The notes: generated by a model not told the origin, from the sequence alone. A stretch of 64,000 nt of DNA from Sabulibacter ruber (GCF_017355955.1 NZ_JAFFID010000002.1:496001-560000); one strand, 5' to 3'. Counted from the stretch's first letter, positions 51,531-60,450 are shown. Translations and numbers: made by a program.

Positions 51531-52910
51531 TTATCTTCTGGGACCTCGGCTTCGGCTCGACCGTTTGTTGCCACTACCGCCGCTGCCTTGGCTGTTGCCC
51601 TGGCGCTGCTCTGGTCTTCTGTTGCTGCTCTGGCCAGATGAGCCAGCAGGGCGTTGCTCTGGTCTGCGGTTATTCTGGCCGCCGCTTCTTGGCCCTCGGC
51701 TTTGGCTGTTTCCGCCGGAAGCTGCTTTGGCCAGTTTATCGGTGGCCTTGCCGCCAGCCAGTGGAAGTTTCTTGTAATCGGCGTGGAAAGGCTGCTCCTC
51801 TTCTACCGGAATCGTCTGCTTGGTGAGCTTTTCAATGTCGCGCAGGTACGGCAGCTCAGTGTCATCGCAGAAAGAGAGGGCCAACCCTTCAGCGCCCGCC
51901 CTACCGGTACGGCCAATGCGGTGCACGTAGGTTTCGGGCTCGTTTGGCAAATCCACGTTGATAACGTGGGTAAGGTCGTCTACGTCAATCCCGCGGGCCG
52001 CAATATCAGTAGCCACCAAAGCCTGCAGTTCATAGTTTTTGAACTGGCTCAGGGCTCTCACCCGCGTGCTCTGGGCTTTGTCTCCGTGGATGGATTGCGC
52101 CGCGATGCCCACTTTGGAAAGTTCTTTGGCAATGCGGTCTGCGCCGTGTTTGGTGCGGGAGAAAACCAGGGCTCTTTTAATGCCGGTTTCTTTCAGGAGG
52201 TGCTTCAACAGAGCCCGCTTAGCGGTTTTCTCCACAAAAAACACCTTCTGGTCAATCTTCTCAGCGGTGCTTGATACTGGCGTTACCTCTACATACACCG
52301 GATCTTTCAGAATGCTGTTGGCCAGTTTCTGGATTTCCTGCGGCATGGTAGCCGAGAACAGAAGCGTCTGGCGGTTGGCCGGAATCTGGGCAATAACCTT
52401 GCGCACGTCATGGATGAAGCCCATGTCCAGCATCCGGTCGGCCTCGTCCAAGATGAAGGTCTCAATGTACTTGAGCGACACCAAGCCTTGGTTCATCAGG
52501 TCCAGCAATCGGCCTGGGGTAGCCACCAGAATATCCACTCCGCGCTTGATCTGCTCTACCTGCGGTACCTGGCCAACACCACCAAAAATAACGGTGTGTT
52601 TGATTTTGGTATGACGTCCGTAGGCCTGAATGCTGTCGCCAATCTGCAGCGCCAGTTCCCGGGTTGGGGTCAGGATAAGCGCCCTGATGGCTTTAGCCGG
52701 GTGCGATGGACCTGCCTCGTGCAACCGGTGCAGGAGCGGCAAACTGAACGCCGCCGTTTTTCCGGTGCCGGTCTGCGCGCAACCCAGTAGGTCATCGCCG
52801 TTCAATACGGGCGGAATTGCTTGTTCCTGGATGGGGGTGGGGGAGGTGTAGCCCTCTTCCTGCAGTGCCTGCAAAAGAGGTTCTATTAATTGAAGTTCAG
52901 AAAATGTCAT
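51531..52910 (-). CDS. DEAD-box ATP-dependent RNA helicase (RhlE-like) with RGS/RG-rich tail
   Basis: A 459-residue helicase: Q-motif [13 protein letters not shown], motif [17 protein letters not shown], Ia [27 protein letters not shown], then the C-terminal domain with [15 protein letters not shown] and [10 protein letters not shown]. The last 75 residues are Gly/Arg/Ser/Gln-rich and disordered ([21 protein letters not shown]), an RNA-binding tail. Such helicases unwind structured RNA in ribosome assembly, decay and cold adaptation. The frame is open to 52988, but a promoter (52986-52993) overlaps that end and the ATG at 52910 is the family start. The leader between them has two terminator-like hairpins. 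Confidence 0.93.
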   Translation of the reverse strand: MTFSELQLIEPLLQALQEEGYTSPTPIQEQAIPPVLNGDDLLGCAQTGTGKTAAFSLPLLHRLHEAGPSHPAKAIRALILTPTRELALQIGDSIQAYGRHTKIKHTVIFGGVGQVPQVEQIKRGVDILVATPGRLLDLMNQGLVSLKYIETFILDEADRMLDMGFIHDVRKVIAQIPANRQTLLFSATMPQEIQKLANSILKDPVYVEVTPVSSTAEKIDQKVFFVEKTAKRALLKHLLKETGIKRALVFSRTKHGADRIAKELSKVGIAAQSIHGDKAQSTRVRALSQFKNYELQALVATDIAARGIDVDDLTHVINVDLPNEPETYVHRIGRTGRAGAEGLALSFCDDTELPYLRDIEKLTKQTIPVEEEQPFHADYKKLPLAGGKATDKLAKAASGGNSQSRGPRSGGQNNRRPEQRPAGSSGQSSNRRPEQRQGNSQGSGGSGNKRSSRSRGPRR

Positions 52911-52985
52911 TATAAAAAATAAAGGCCTACCACTTAGGCCTGCATAAAAAAAGAGGGGCAACACTATCTGCCCCCTTAGTAGACA
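52911..52985 (-). promoter_or_regulatory. Helicase leader with two tandem terminator-like hairpins (putative attenuator)
   Basis: Read on the minus strand, after the promoter, TGCCCC (52969-52974) pairs with GGGGCA (52955-52960) and is followed by seven Us (52952-52946). Then AGGCCTA (52941-52935) pairs with TAGGCCT (52929-52923), followed by UUUAUUUUUU. The ATG comes 5 nt later. Both T-tracts point towards the helicase gene, so they cannot terminate the neighbouring plus-strand gene. Confidence 0.7.
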
Positions 52986-52993
52986 CAAAGATA
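52986..52993 (-). promoter_or_regulatory. DEAD-box helicase minus-7 box (TATCTTTG)
   Basis: Perfect TAnnTTTG on the minus strand, 76 bp before the ATG at 52910. Predicted transcription start near 52979. Confidence 0.7.
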
Positions 52994-53070
52994 GGTAAAA
53001 AGATTCAGTATGGGTTTTGGGCTTGTTTTAACCAAAATAACCCTGATTCAGACTTACCCTGAGAGGTGAT

Positions 53071-53670
53071 ATGCCGTTCAAGCAACCTTCGCGTAAAAAA
53101 ACGGTTAAATCTCATGAAGTAATACCAGTGCCTGCAACGCGGGGTGCTGCTCTAAACCAAGAAACTATGGAAGCTACCAGAACAGTAAGACGGGATAAAA
53201 CCACCAAAAAGGCATCTAAGAAAAGATTGAACAAATGGCTCCGGTCGGGCCTAAGCGGACTGGCAGGAGCTGTGGCCGTCACCATTGTCCATGAAAGCGT
53301 GCGGCGCTTCTACCCTGAGGCTCCCCGCATGGACATATTGGGCATGCGCGCCATTGCCAAGGGATTGCGGTACGCCGGCCAGACGCCCCCCGATGATGAT
53401 AAACTGCACGCCTGGTCTTTGGTGGGAGATATTGTCTCCAACGGGGTGTACTACAGCTTAACCGGAGGCGGTAAAAAAGCGTTGTGGCGCGGCACCATTT
53501 TGGGAGCCTTAGCGGGTGTAGGCGGCGTAGTTCTGCCCGGACCCATGGGATTGGGCGTTGCCCCAAGCGGCCGAACCAAACAAACGCAGGCACTTACCAT
53601 TGGCTATTATTTGCTGGCGGGAGTTGTGGCCGGTGGTGTAGCTAGATGGCTGCGGAAGGTGAAAGTTTAA
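53071..53670 (+). CDS. Hypothetical membrane protein
   Basis: A 199-residue protein. The first 60 residues are basic and polar (RRDKTTKKASKKRLNKWLRS). Three or four hydrophobic segments follow: GLSGLAGAVAVTIVHESV, GDIVSNGVYYSLTGGGKKAL, GTILGALAGVGGVVLPGPMG and ALTIGYYLLAGVVAGGVARW. I cannot name the family; the glycine-rich helices recall small envelope proteins of unknown role. The ATG at 53071 has a GAGAGGTGAT stretch upstream, rare here; an alternative ATG at 53167 (MEATRTVRRDK) would start at the basic segment. Divergent from the helicase. Confidence 0.6.
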   Translation: MPFKQPSRKKTVKSHEVIPVPATRGAALNQETMEATRTVRRDKTTKKASKKRLNKWLRSGLSGLAGAVAVTIVHESVRRFYPEAPRMDILGMRAIAKGLRYAGQTPPDDDKLHAWSLVGDIVSNGVYYSLTGGGKKALWRGTILGALAGVGGVVLPGPMGLGVAPSGRTKQTQALTIGYYLLAGVVAGGVARWLRKVKV

Positions 53671-53700
53671 GGAAAGCGCCACCTTACCAATGTCAATCAG

Positions 53701-53748
53701 AAAGCCGAATCGGAGTTGTTTTCCTGAAAACAGCCCCGATTCGGCTTT
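53701..53748 (+). repeat. Oriented palindrome family A, copy between convergent genes
   Basis: AAAGCCGAATCGG (53701-53713) pairs perfectly with CCGATTCGGCTTT (53736-53748), with inner TGTTTTCCTGAAAACA, then Ts. It looks like a working terminator. Confidence 0.85.
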
Positions 53749-53778
53749 TTTTAGGTTAAGCATCCATGAAACGCTGGT

Positions 53779-53955
53779 TTAATGCTTACGACCGGAGCCG
53801 CTTTTCTTACCACCGCCGTCTTGCTTGTTGACGGTTGCCCAGGCGCGTTTTTCTGCTTCTTCTTCGCTCAGGCCACGTTTTTCGTAGCTTTCTTCAATGT
53901 GTTCTGCTTGCCGCTTCTGTTTGTCTGTGTAAGCAGATTTATCTCCTCGTGGCAT
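53779..53955 (-). CDS. Small basic protein, commonly annotated plasmid stabilization protein
   Basis: A 58-residue gene read from the ATG at 53955. The protein begins MPRGDKSAYTDKQKRQAEHI, then YEKRGLSEEEAEKRAWATVN, then KQDGGGKKSGSGRKH. This exact layout (basic start, Y-x-x-R/K-G-x-x-x-x-E-A-x-x-R-A-W-A-T-V-N and a Gly/Lys tail) is a widespread chromosomal small protein. Databases often label it plasmid stabilization protein, although no toxin partner is encoded here and its role is unproven. It is 35 bp downstream of the HTTM gene on the same strand. Confidence 0.8.
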   Translation of the reverse strand: MPRGDKSAYTDKQKRQAEHIEESYEKRGLSEEEAEKRAWATVNKQDGGGKKSGSGRKH

Positions 53956-53990
53956 AACTAATGATTTGGATTGATGAACATCTAACTATT

Positions 53991-55490
53991 TTAAGGCCTG
54001 CAGTTGCAAAGCACCTCCCGCTTAATGGGTTCGGTTTTGTAATCTGGTAGTGACACTTCTTTCATGTAGATCACGTTCAGTTCATTGATTTGCTCAGGCT
54101 GCGGATGTTCTTCGTTCCAGCGGCGCAGGAGGTAAAAACAATAGTAAGGCCGCATGTACTCATTGGGTACAAACAGGTAGTTTTCTGAGTACTTGCGCCA
54201 CCGGTCGTTTTTGAACATGCTCATCACCGAGGCCGGTTTTGCGGTGTCTGGTTCCTTGCCTTGCTGGTTCAGGTCTACCTTGCGGTTACTGTTGGTGGTG
54301 CCTTCCAGAACATACCAACCATCTTCTTTAAACACATTGGGCGCGAACATGCTCCAGTTCTGGTCTAATCTGGGAATCAGCGTAGCCCAGTGAAAGCCAG
54401 ATGGCATCTGGAAGTAGGATTTGCCCAAAGTGCTCAGGTTCCACCACAGCGCCAACACAAAGGCCACCAGGACCACTCCTTCGCGCAGGTACCTGAGCGA
54501 CTCAGCCCATTGGGGGGAATTCCATTTGAACTGCACCTGCATGTCTACCGGAGAGCGCCAGCCATGCCCCATCTGAGCCCACCTGCGTTGTATTTTGGTA
54601 TAGCCATAGCGCAGGTACCGGTCTACCACATCCATCACCGGAGTGGGCAACAGACCCATTACCGCCGAGATGCTGATAAGATAGAACAAGCCCACAAACA
54701 GTGTTAAACTTATGCCAATGTGCAGGCCTACTATCGCAACAAAGAACACCATCCTGAACCAGGTATTTCGCCACGGAATCAGCAAGATAAACGGCAGCCA
54801 CAACTCCATAAAATAGGTGATGTGGGTGAGTTGCTTCATCAGTAAGGGATACTGGTAAAGAATGCGCCCACCAGGCATCAGGATCTGGTCAAGGCTGAGG
54901 GCGTAGTAAAGGGCGGTACCGTCTGTTGTCCAGTCTGCGCCGCTTTTCAGCAAGGCCGTGAAGACATACACCCACGCTACCTGGCAGATGTAAGCCGCCG
55001 AGGCAACACTAAGATACCGGGTTGTGGTTTCTATGATAGGAGCCCGGCGGGCATCCAGGGAGTAATGCCGGTGCCAGGGCAGGAACATGCCCCAGAAAAG
55101 CAGCATCCGCAGCAGGCTGTCGCCAGATTGGGAAATGAGTGGGTTTCTATTTTGCAGCGAGAGCAGTAAGATCCAGGAAACGAACGTGGCCCACCGGGTA
55201 TGATAGCCCAGTAACAGGCAGATAGCCGCCACCGCCGCAATGGCAAACAGCACGGCCTGGAACTGCCACATGCCGCTTAAGGCATGAAAGGAGAAGAAAT
55301 ACTGGTTCCAGGCGTTGGAGTGCAGCACGTGGAGAGGCAGGATTCCCATGTTGGAATAGTGCGCCTCCAGGTCGGTTGCCCTGATGCAAATGTCCAATAA
55401 CAATACGCTGGCCACCCAGATCCGCATGAGGGAGAGCGCCCGGGTATCGGTGTAGAATACGCGTTCCAGATACTGTCTTAGTAGATGCAT
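53991..55490 (-). CDS. HTTM-domain membrane protein (vitamin K-dependent carboxylase-like)
   Basis: A 499-residue protein whose N-terminal 300 residues have the multi-helix HTTM fold: SLMRIWVASVLLLDICIRAT, then LLGYHTRWATFVSWILLLSL, QNRNPLISQSGDSLLRMLLF and FLPWHRHYSLDARR. After the last helix (VVLVAFVLALWWNLS), a soluble C-terminal part contains LIPRLDQNWSMFAPNVFKED, a block seen in this bacterial subgroup. Such proteins are homologous to gamma-glutamyl carboxylase but bacterial roles are mostly unknown. A DCC-type thiol oxidoreductase gene, the usual neighbour of HTTM genes, lies 0.7 kb away on the other strand. Confidence 0.87.
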   Translation of the reverse strand: MHLLRQYLERVFYTDTRALSLMRIWVASVLLLDICIRATDLEAHYSNMGILPLHVLHSNAWNQYFFSFHALSGMWQFQAVLFAIAAVAAICLLLGYHTRWATFVSWILLLSLQNRNPLISQSGDSLLRMLLFWGMFLPWHRHYSLDARRAPIIETTTRYLSVASAAYICQVAWVYVFTALLKSGADWTTDGTALYYALSLDQILMPGGRILYQYPLLMKQLTHITYFMELWLPFILLIPWRNTWFRMVFFVAIVGLHIGISLTLFVGLFYLISISAVMGLLPTPVMDVVDRYLRYGYTKIQRRWAQMGHGWRSPVDMQVQFKWNSPQWAESLRYLREGVVLVAFVLALWWNLSTLGKSYFQMPSGFHWATLIPRLDQNWSMFAPNVFKEDGWYVLEGTTNSNRKVDLNQQGKEPDTAKPASVMSMFKNDRWRKYSENYLFVPNEYMRPYYCFYLLRRWNEEHPQPEQINELNVIYMKEVSLPDYKTEPIKREVLCNCRP

Positions 55491-55591
55491 AATGGTTTGT
55501 GCGTGAAGAGTGAAAACAGAAAAGGCAAAACCACCAGGTCTTGCCTTTTCTGCAATACATTGCGGTTCCGAAGAACGCTTATCTCAAGCTA

Positions 55592-56020
55592 CTAGCGGCC
55601 AGTTGTAGTAGTACCGGTAGTGGTACCAGTTGTAGTGCCAGTGGTGGTTCCGGTGGTAGTACCAGTTGTACCTGTGGTAGTACCGGTAGTGGTGCCTGTA
55701 GTTCCGGTGGTACCAGTTGTACCTGTGGTGCCGGTAGTTCCGGTAGTACCTGTTGTACCAGTAGTGGTTCCGGTGGTAGTACCAGTTGTTCCGGTAGTAC
55801 CAGTGGTGGTGCCAGTGGTTCCGTAGGTGGTACCAGTAGTAGTGCCGGTTGTACCAGTTGTTCCGGTGGTGCCAGTAGTACCAGTAGTGGTACCAGATTC
55901 AGTGCTCATGTCTGTAGTGGTGGTGTCCGTAGTGGTCTCACCTGTACCTGAGCAGGACGTCAGCGCCGAAGTTGCAACGAAAGCGGCAACCGCGAACAGG
56001 TTTACAAATGTTTTTTTCAT
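55592..56020 (-). CDS. Lipoprotein made of Gly-Thr-Thr(-Thr) repeats
   Basis: A signal peptide MKKTFVNLFAVAAFVATSAL ends at a lipobox TSC (Cys23). A short acidic linker (GTGETTTDTTTTDMSTES) follows. The remaining 100 residues are almost only Gly and Thr in GTT and GTTT units, about 30 times, with one Tyr. The underlying DNA (55600-55890) is a degenerate repeat rich in synonymous changes, so the peptide pattern is preserved while the bases vary. The linker has D-T-T sites that fit the Bacteroidota O-glycosylation pattern. Possibly an extended, heavily glycosylated surface stalk; no homologous function known. Its repeats open long frames on both strands that are not genes. Confidence 0.7.
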   Translation of the reverse strand: MKKTFVNLFAVAAFVATSALTSCSGTGETTTDTTTTDMSTESGTTTGTTGTTGTTGTTGTTTGTTYGTTGTTTGTTGTTGTTTGTTTGTTGTTGTTGTTGTTGTTGTTGTTTGTTTGTTGTTTGTTTGTTTGTTTGTTTTGR

Positions 56021-56231
56021 AGTTTCGATAGGTTAATGAAAGATGAATTAATGGTTATCCTTTTCAAGTTCATCTTTTACGAGTGCTTCTTAGAAAGGTG
56101 CCATGTTCTGCTAAAAATTATTACGCTATACGTGTAAAGTTTTCGTAAATAGGGTGTGTGGTACGTATTCATACGTGCTAACTGCGTACCATTACGTACC
56201 GGTTTCTGTACCTCTTTAGAAAAGATGCCTT

Positions 56232-56633
56232 ATGCTTCCAGCCACTACCACGGTGCTATTTGACGGCGTTTGCAACCTCTGCAACGGGTTTGTGCAGTTC
56301 GTGATCAACCATGATCCTGAGGGATATTTCCACTTTACCTCATTGCAGTCTGAGATGGGGCAGAAAGTTCTGAAAGCGCATGGCCTGCCCACGGAACAGT
56401 TCAAGACTGTCTTGCTTCTGGAAAACGGGAAACTGTACTCCCGCTCCACCGCCGCCCTGCGCATTGTGCGTCGGCTTAACGGAGGTTGGTCCCTGCTGTA
56501 TGCCTTTCTGCTGGTACCCACTTTCCTGCGAGACCCTCTTTATGACTGGGTTTCGCGCAACCGCTACAAATGGTTTGGGCAACAGGAAAGCTGTATGCTG
56601 CCTACCCCGGAGCTGAAGGCTCGCTTTCTTTGA
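56232..56633 (+). CDS. DCC-family thiol-disulfide oxidoreductase-like protein (DUF393)
   Basis: A 133-residue protein with the defining FDGVCNLCNGFV at residues 9-20 (the D-x-x-C-x-x-C of DCC proteins), then FHFTSLQSEMGQ, TVLLLENGKLYSRSTAALRI and LYDWVSRNRYKWFGQQESC. The CxxC suggests thiol redox chemistry. DUF393 genes often adjoin or fuse to HTTM genes, and one is 0.7 kb away here. The Thr/Gly-repeat lipoprotein gene lies between, on the opposite strand. Confidence 0.88.
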   Translation: MLPATTTVLFDGVCNLCNGFVQFVINHDPEGYFHFTSLQSEMGQKVLKAHGLPTEQFKTVLLLENGKLYSRSTAALRIVRRLNGGWSLLYAFLLVPTFLRDPLYDWVSRNRYKWFGQQESCMLPTPELKARFL

Positions 56634-57361
56634 TTTTTGGTTGTTTGATACGCTTTCGCTTAGATAGCTTCTGCTGATGCTAGCGATTTGACCGCTGATC
56701 CAGTGACTCATGAGCGGCTCATTGCATAGGGAGCGGTATGCGCTCACGGCCGCGGGGCCCCGTCTTCCGCGCTCGCGCTGTACCAGCTTCCATTGCTCCC
56801 TTTCGGTCGCAATGCCTGCGGCACCGGAACCTGCTAAGGCGCTCGCCCGAAAGACTGGAATCGGCTTCTTTGGGCTGCTGCGTTGTATAACAAAGCAGAG
56901 GTTGTTTATCAAAGCAGAGCAGGCTATTTAAGGTCTTACCCTATTGCTTTCCTTGAGTATTTCCCCTGGTTCAAGTCTGTGACTTGGACCTAGAATAGTC
57001 GGCAGTTTGCAACTGCCGTGAGGGGATAGCCTCAAATGCACGTGTACTGATCCGCTGGCGCGAGCCTCCGGCTCGTGTCCGCACGCATTCCAGAAAAGCT
57101 TCACTAAATAGTCTGGAGTTCTCATCAACCCACACACCGCCTTTCTGTACTTCCATCACGTCAAGATTTCTGAACTGCGTTCACCAACCACATATTCCCC
57201 TCAAGAAGAGAAAGGGATGTTTACATCTGCTGATCTTGCCCTGATTTACAGCTTCTTTTCTCAAATTAGCCCTAAAACGCAAAAAGGCTGCCCCAACCGG
57301 AACAGCCTTTTCTTTATCAATTAACGTCGTGCTACGTGATACGAGCTACGTGCTACCAGAA
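56634..57361. other. 728-bp intergenic region with several hairpins
   Basis: No gene with coding character is seen. A GC-rich inverted element spans about 56720-56814, with CATTGC...GGGAGC mirrored by GCTCCC...GCAATG. GGCAGTTTGCAACTGCC is a palindrome at 57001-57017. A family-D unit is at 57057-57077 and a degenerate family-A copy near 57250. A family-G copy is at 57326-57360. Confidence 0.6.
57282..57311 (-). terminator. carB terminator
   Basis: AAAAGGCTG (57282-57290) pairs with CAGCCTTTT (57303-57311); on the minus strand it is followed by TTTTTGCGTTTT. Confidence 0.8.
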
Positions 57362-60175
57362 TTACATACTCAGATACAGGTTGCGCTCTGAGTACACCTT
57401 AGTGAAGTACTCGTCTTCTAGGTCATTGATGAAGTAGATGGCTTCGCCGGTAGACTTCATTTCTGGGCCTAGCTCTTTGTTCACCTCTGGGAACTTGTTG
57501 TGCGAGAACACCGGTACTTTGATCGCGAAACCGTTCTTCACTGGGTTAAAGGTGAAATCGGTTACCTTTTTCTCGCCCAGCATCACCTTAGTGGCGTAGT
57601 TCACATACGGCTCCTGGTAAGCCTTGGCAATGAACGGCACGGTACGGCTGGCACGTGGGTTCGCTTCAATGATGTACACAATTCCGTTCTTGATGGCGAA
57701 CTGAATGTTGATCAAACCAACCGTGTTTAGGGCCAGCGCGATTTTCTTTGTGTGCTCCTCAATCTGACGGATCACGTCTTCGCCTAAGTCAAACGGAGGC
57801 AGCACCGCGTACGAGTCACCGGAGTGGATACCAGCTGGCTCAATGTGCTCCATGATGCCAATGATGTGCACGTTCTCACCGTCACAGATAGCATCTGCCT
57901 CGGCCTCAATGGCGCGGTCCAGGAAGTGATCCAGGAGTACGTGGTTGCCCGGGCTATCTTTCAGGATGTCCAGTACCTGCGCTTCCAGCTCCTTCTCGTT
58001 GATCACGATCTTCATGTTCTGACCGCCTAATACGTAGCTAGGACGTACCAACAGCGGGAACTTCAGGTCTTTGCACACTTCCAGCGCTTCCTCGGCAGAA
58101 GTCACGCTCGCGAACGGAGGGTACGGGATGTTGTTTTCTTTCAGCAGGGTAGAGAACGCACCGCGGTCCTCGGCCAGGTCAAGGCTCTCATAGGTAGTAC
58201 CCATGATTTTGATGCCATAGCGGGTCAATTTCTCAGCCAGCTTCAGAGCGGTCTGTCCACCCAACTGCACAATCACGCCTTCTGGTTTCTCGTGCAGGAT
58301 GATGTCGTAGATGTGCTCCCAGAATACTGGCTCAAAGTACAGCTTGTCTGAAATGTCTGAGTCTGTGCTTACCGTCTCGGGGTTGCAGTTAATCATGATG
58401 GTCTCATAACCACACTCGCTGGCCGCCAGTACGCCGTGCACGCAGGAGTAGTCAAACTCAATGCCCTGCCCGATGCGGTTAGGACCAGAACCTAATACCA
58501 CTACCTTCTTACGATCGGTGACAACGCTTTCGTTCTCGCCGTCAAAGGTGCTGTAGTAGTAAGGCGTCACGGCCTCAAACTCGGCGGCGCAGGTATCTAC
58601 CATTTTGAACACGCGCTTGATACCCATGCTCGTGCGCTTCTCGTGAACTTCGCTCTCTTTGCAACGCAGCAGGTACGCCAATTGTCTATCAGCGAAGCCT
58701 TTTACTTTGGCAGAGCGCATCAGGTCCACCGGAATATTGTCGATGGTGTATTTCAGCACCTCACGCTCGGTCAGCTCCAGCTCTTCAATCTGCTGCAGGA
58801 ACCACGGGTCAATTTTGGTCACCTTCTGTATGGTGCTGGTGGCTACACCAAATTTCATGGCGTCTTTGATGGTGAACAGGCGGTCCCAGCTTGGGTTGGC
58901 CAGGCTGTCCATCAATTGGTCATAGTTGGTTTTCTCTTTGCCATCGGCGCCCAGGCCGTTCCGCTTGATTTCCAAGCTTTGGCAAGCCTTCTGCAGCGCC
59001 TCCTGGAAAGTACGGCCAATACCCATTACCTCGCCTACAGATTTCATCTGCAGACCCAGTTTCTTGTTCGCGCCTTTGAACTTGTCAAAGTTCCAGCGCG
59101 GTATCTTCACAATCACGTAGTCCAGCGCGGGCTCAAAGAACGCCGAGGTAGTCTTGGTGATAGAGTTTTTCAGTTCATCTAAGTTATAGCCAATGGCCAG
59201 TTTCGCGGCTACTTTGGCAATAGGGTACCCGGTTGCTTTGGAAGCCAGCGCCGAGGAGCGGCTCACGCGGGGGTTAATTTCAATGGCGATGATGCTGTCA
59301 TCATCAGGGTTCACCGAGAACTGCACGTTACAGCCGCCGGCAAACTGCCCGATACCCGCCATCATTTTGATAGCCAAGTCACGCATCTGTTGGTAGATGG
59401 TGTCTGGCAGGGTCATGGCTGGGGCTACTGTAATAGAGTCACCCGTGTGGATACCCATCGGGTCAAAGTTCTCAATGGAGCAGATGATAATCACGTTCCC
59501 GATGTTATCGCGCAACAGCTCCAGCTCATACTCTTTCCAACCCATAATGCTTTGCTCCACCAGTACCTCGTGGGTAGGGCTGGCGTGCAGACCGCGGGTA
59601 AGGGCCTGGTCAAATTCCTCTGGAGAGTTCACGAAACCACCACCGGTTCCACCCAGGGTGAACGACGGACGGATAACCAACGGGAAGCCGATTTCCTGGG
59701 CGATTTCTTTCCCTTCCAGGAACGAGGTTGCGGTGCTGCCTTTGCAGACACCTACGCCCAAATCCAGCATGAGCAGACGGAATTTCTCACGGTCTTCGGT
59801 GGTCTCAATGGCTTTGATGTCTACACCAATGATGCGTACCCCGTATTTTTTCCAAATACCAGCTTTGTCGCAGTCAATCGCCAGGTTCAACGCAGTCTGC
59901 CCACCCATGGTAGGGAGTACCGCATCAATTTGGTGCTTCTCCAGAATCTCAATGATAGACTTCTTCTCCAGCGGCTTCAGGTACACGTTGTCCGCGGTGA
60001 TAGAGTCGGTCATGATGGTGGCGGGATTTGAGTTGATGAGGGTTACCTCAATCCCCTCCTCGCGCAGGGAGCGGGCGGCTTGGGAGCCAGAGTAGTCGAA
60101 TTCGCAGGCTTGCCCAATAACGATGGGACCGGAACCAATGATTAAGACTGACTTAATGGAATTATCTTTCGGCAT
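57362..60175 (-). CDS. carB: Carbamoyl-phosphate synthase large subunit, lacking the C-terminal allosteric domain
   Basis: CarB uses two ATP-grasp halves to make carbamoyl phosphate for arginine and pyrimidines. The first half has KSVLIIGSGPIVIGQACEFD, AVLPTMGGQTALNLA, PSFTLGGTGGGFV and IAIEINPRVSRSSALASKAT. The second repeats KVVVLGSGPNRIGQGIEFDY, PSYVLGGQNMKIV and IIEANPRASRTVPFIAKA. The protein stops after GPEMKSTGEAIYFINDLEDE plus 14 residues (937 in all, versus about 1070 in E. coli). The MGS-like domain that binds UMP and ornithine in enteric enzymes is therefore missing. Own promoter; no carA alongside. Confidence 0.94.
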   Translation of the reverse strand: MPKDNSIKSVLIIGSGPIVIGQACEFDYSGSQAARSLREEGIEVTLINSNPATIMTDSITADNVYLKPLEKKSIIEILEKHQIDAVLPTMGGQTALNLAIDCDKAGIWKKYGVRIIGVDIKAIETTEDREKFRLLMLDLGVGVCKGSTATSFLEGKEIAQEIGFPLVIRPSFTLGGTGGGFVNSPEEFDQALTRGLHASPTHEVLVEQSIMGWKEYELELLRDNIGNVIIICSIENFDPMGIHTGDSITVAPAMTLPDTIYQQMRDLAIKMMAGIGQFAGGCNVQFSVNPDDDSIIAIEINPRVSRSSALASKATGYPIAKVAAKLAIGYNLDELKNSITKTTSAFFEPALDYVIVKIPRWNFDKFKGANKKLGLQMKSVGEVMGIGRTFQEALQKACQSLEIKRNGLGADGKEKTNYDQLMDSLANPSWDRLFTIKDAMKFGVATSTIQKVTKIDPWFLQQIEELELTEREVLKYTIDNIPVDLMRSAKVKGFADRQLAYLLRCKESEVHEKRTSMGIKRVFKMVDTCAAEFEAVTPYYYSTFDGENESVVTDRKKVVVLGSGPNRIGQGIEFDYSCVHGVLAASECGYETIMINCNPETVSTDSDISDKLYFEPVFWEHIYDIILHEKPEGVIVQLGGQTALKLAEKLTRYGIKIMGTTYESLDLAEDRGAFSTLLKENNIPYPPFASVTSAEEALEVCKDLKFPLLVRPSYVLGGQNMKIVINEKELEAQVLDILKDSPGNHVLLDHFLDRAIEAEADAICDGENVHIIGIMEHIEPAGIHSGDSYAVLPPFDLGEDVIRQIEEHTKKIALALNTVGLINIQFAIKNGIVYIIEANPRASRTVPFIAKAYQEPYVNYATKVMLGEKKVTDFTFNPVKNGFAIKVPVFSHNKFPEVNKELGPEMKSTGEAIYFINDLEDEYFTKVYSERNLYLSM

Positions 60176-60201
60176 TAGTAAAGCGGTATGTATAAATTGC
60201 C

Positions 60202-60209
60202 CAAAGTTA
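60202..60209 (-). promoter_or_regulatory. carB minus-7 box (TAACTTTG)
   Basis: Perfect TAnnTTTG on the minus strand, 27 bp before the carB ATG; the leader is about 20 nt, leaving little room for attenuation. Confidence 0.7.
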
Positions 60210-60450
60210 AGGCAGAAAGTTTAGAATTATGAAATAAACTGCCTTGGGCGGTTAAATTATTCGCTTCTGCGCTTGAACTGCCTGATTGTCAGTAAGAAGA
60301 CAGAAACCGATTGTGAACAGCAGCAGGCGCCGGAAGAGTTCCTGAATATCAGGAAGGAAGAACAAAGAATAACGCTGACGCATGTGGAAGGCGTCTTGCG
60401 CCCTGCTTGTATTGCTTTAGAGGGCAGCGGCTTTTTATCCTGCTGGCTGA

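Noticed and set aside
55541..56036. Possible CRISPR-like or tandem-repeat array and several open frames on the plus strand
   Set aside because: There are no fixed-length repeats with unique spacers; it is the coding repeat of the Gly/Thr lipoprotein, which opens several frames by composition.
56340..56912. 190-codon open frame on the minus strand
   Set aside because: Half is antisense to the DCC gene and half is in the repeat-rich gap; no recognisable product.
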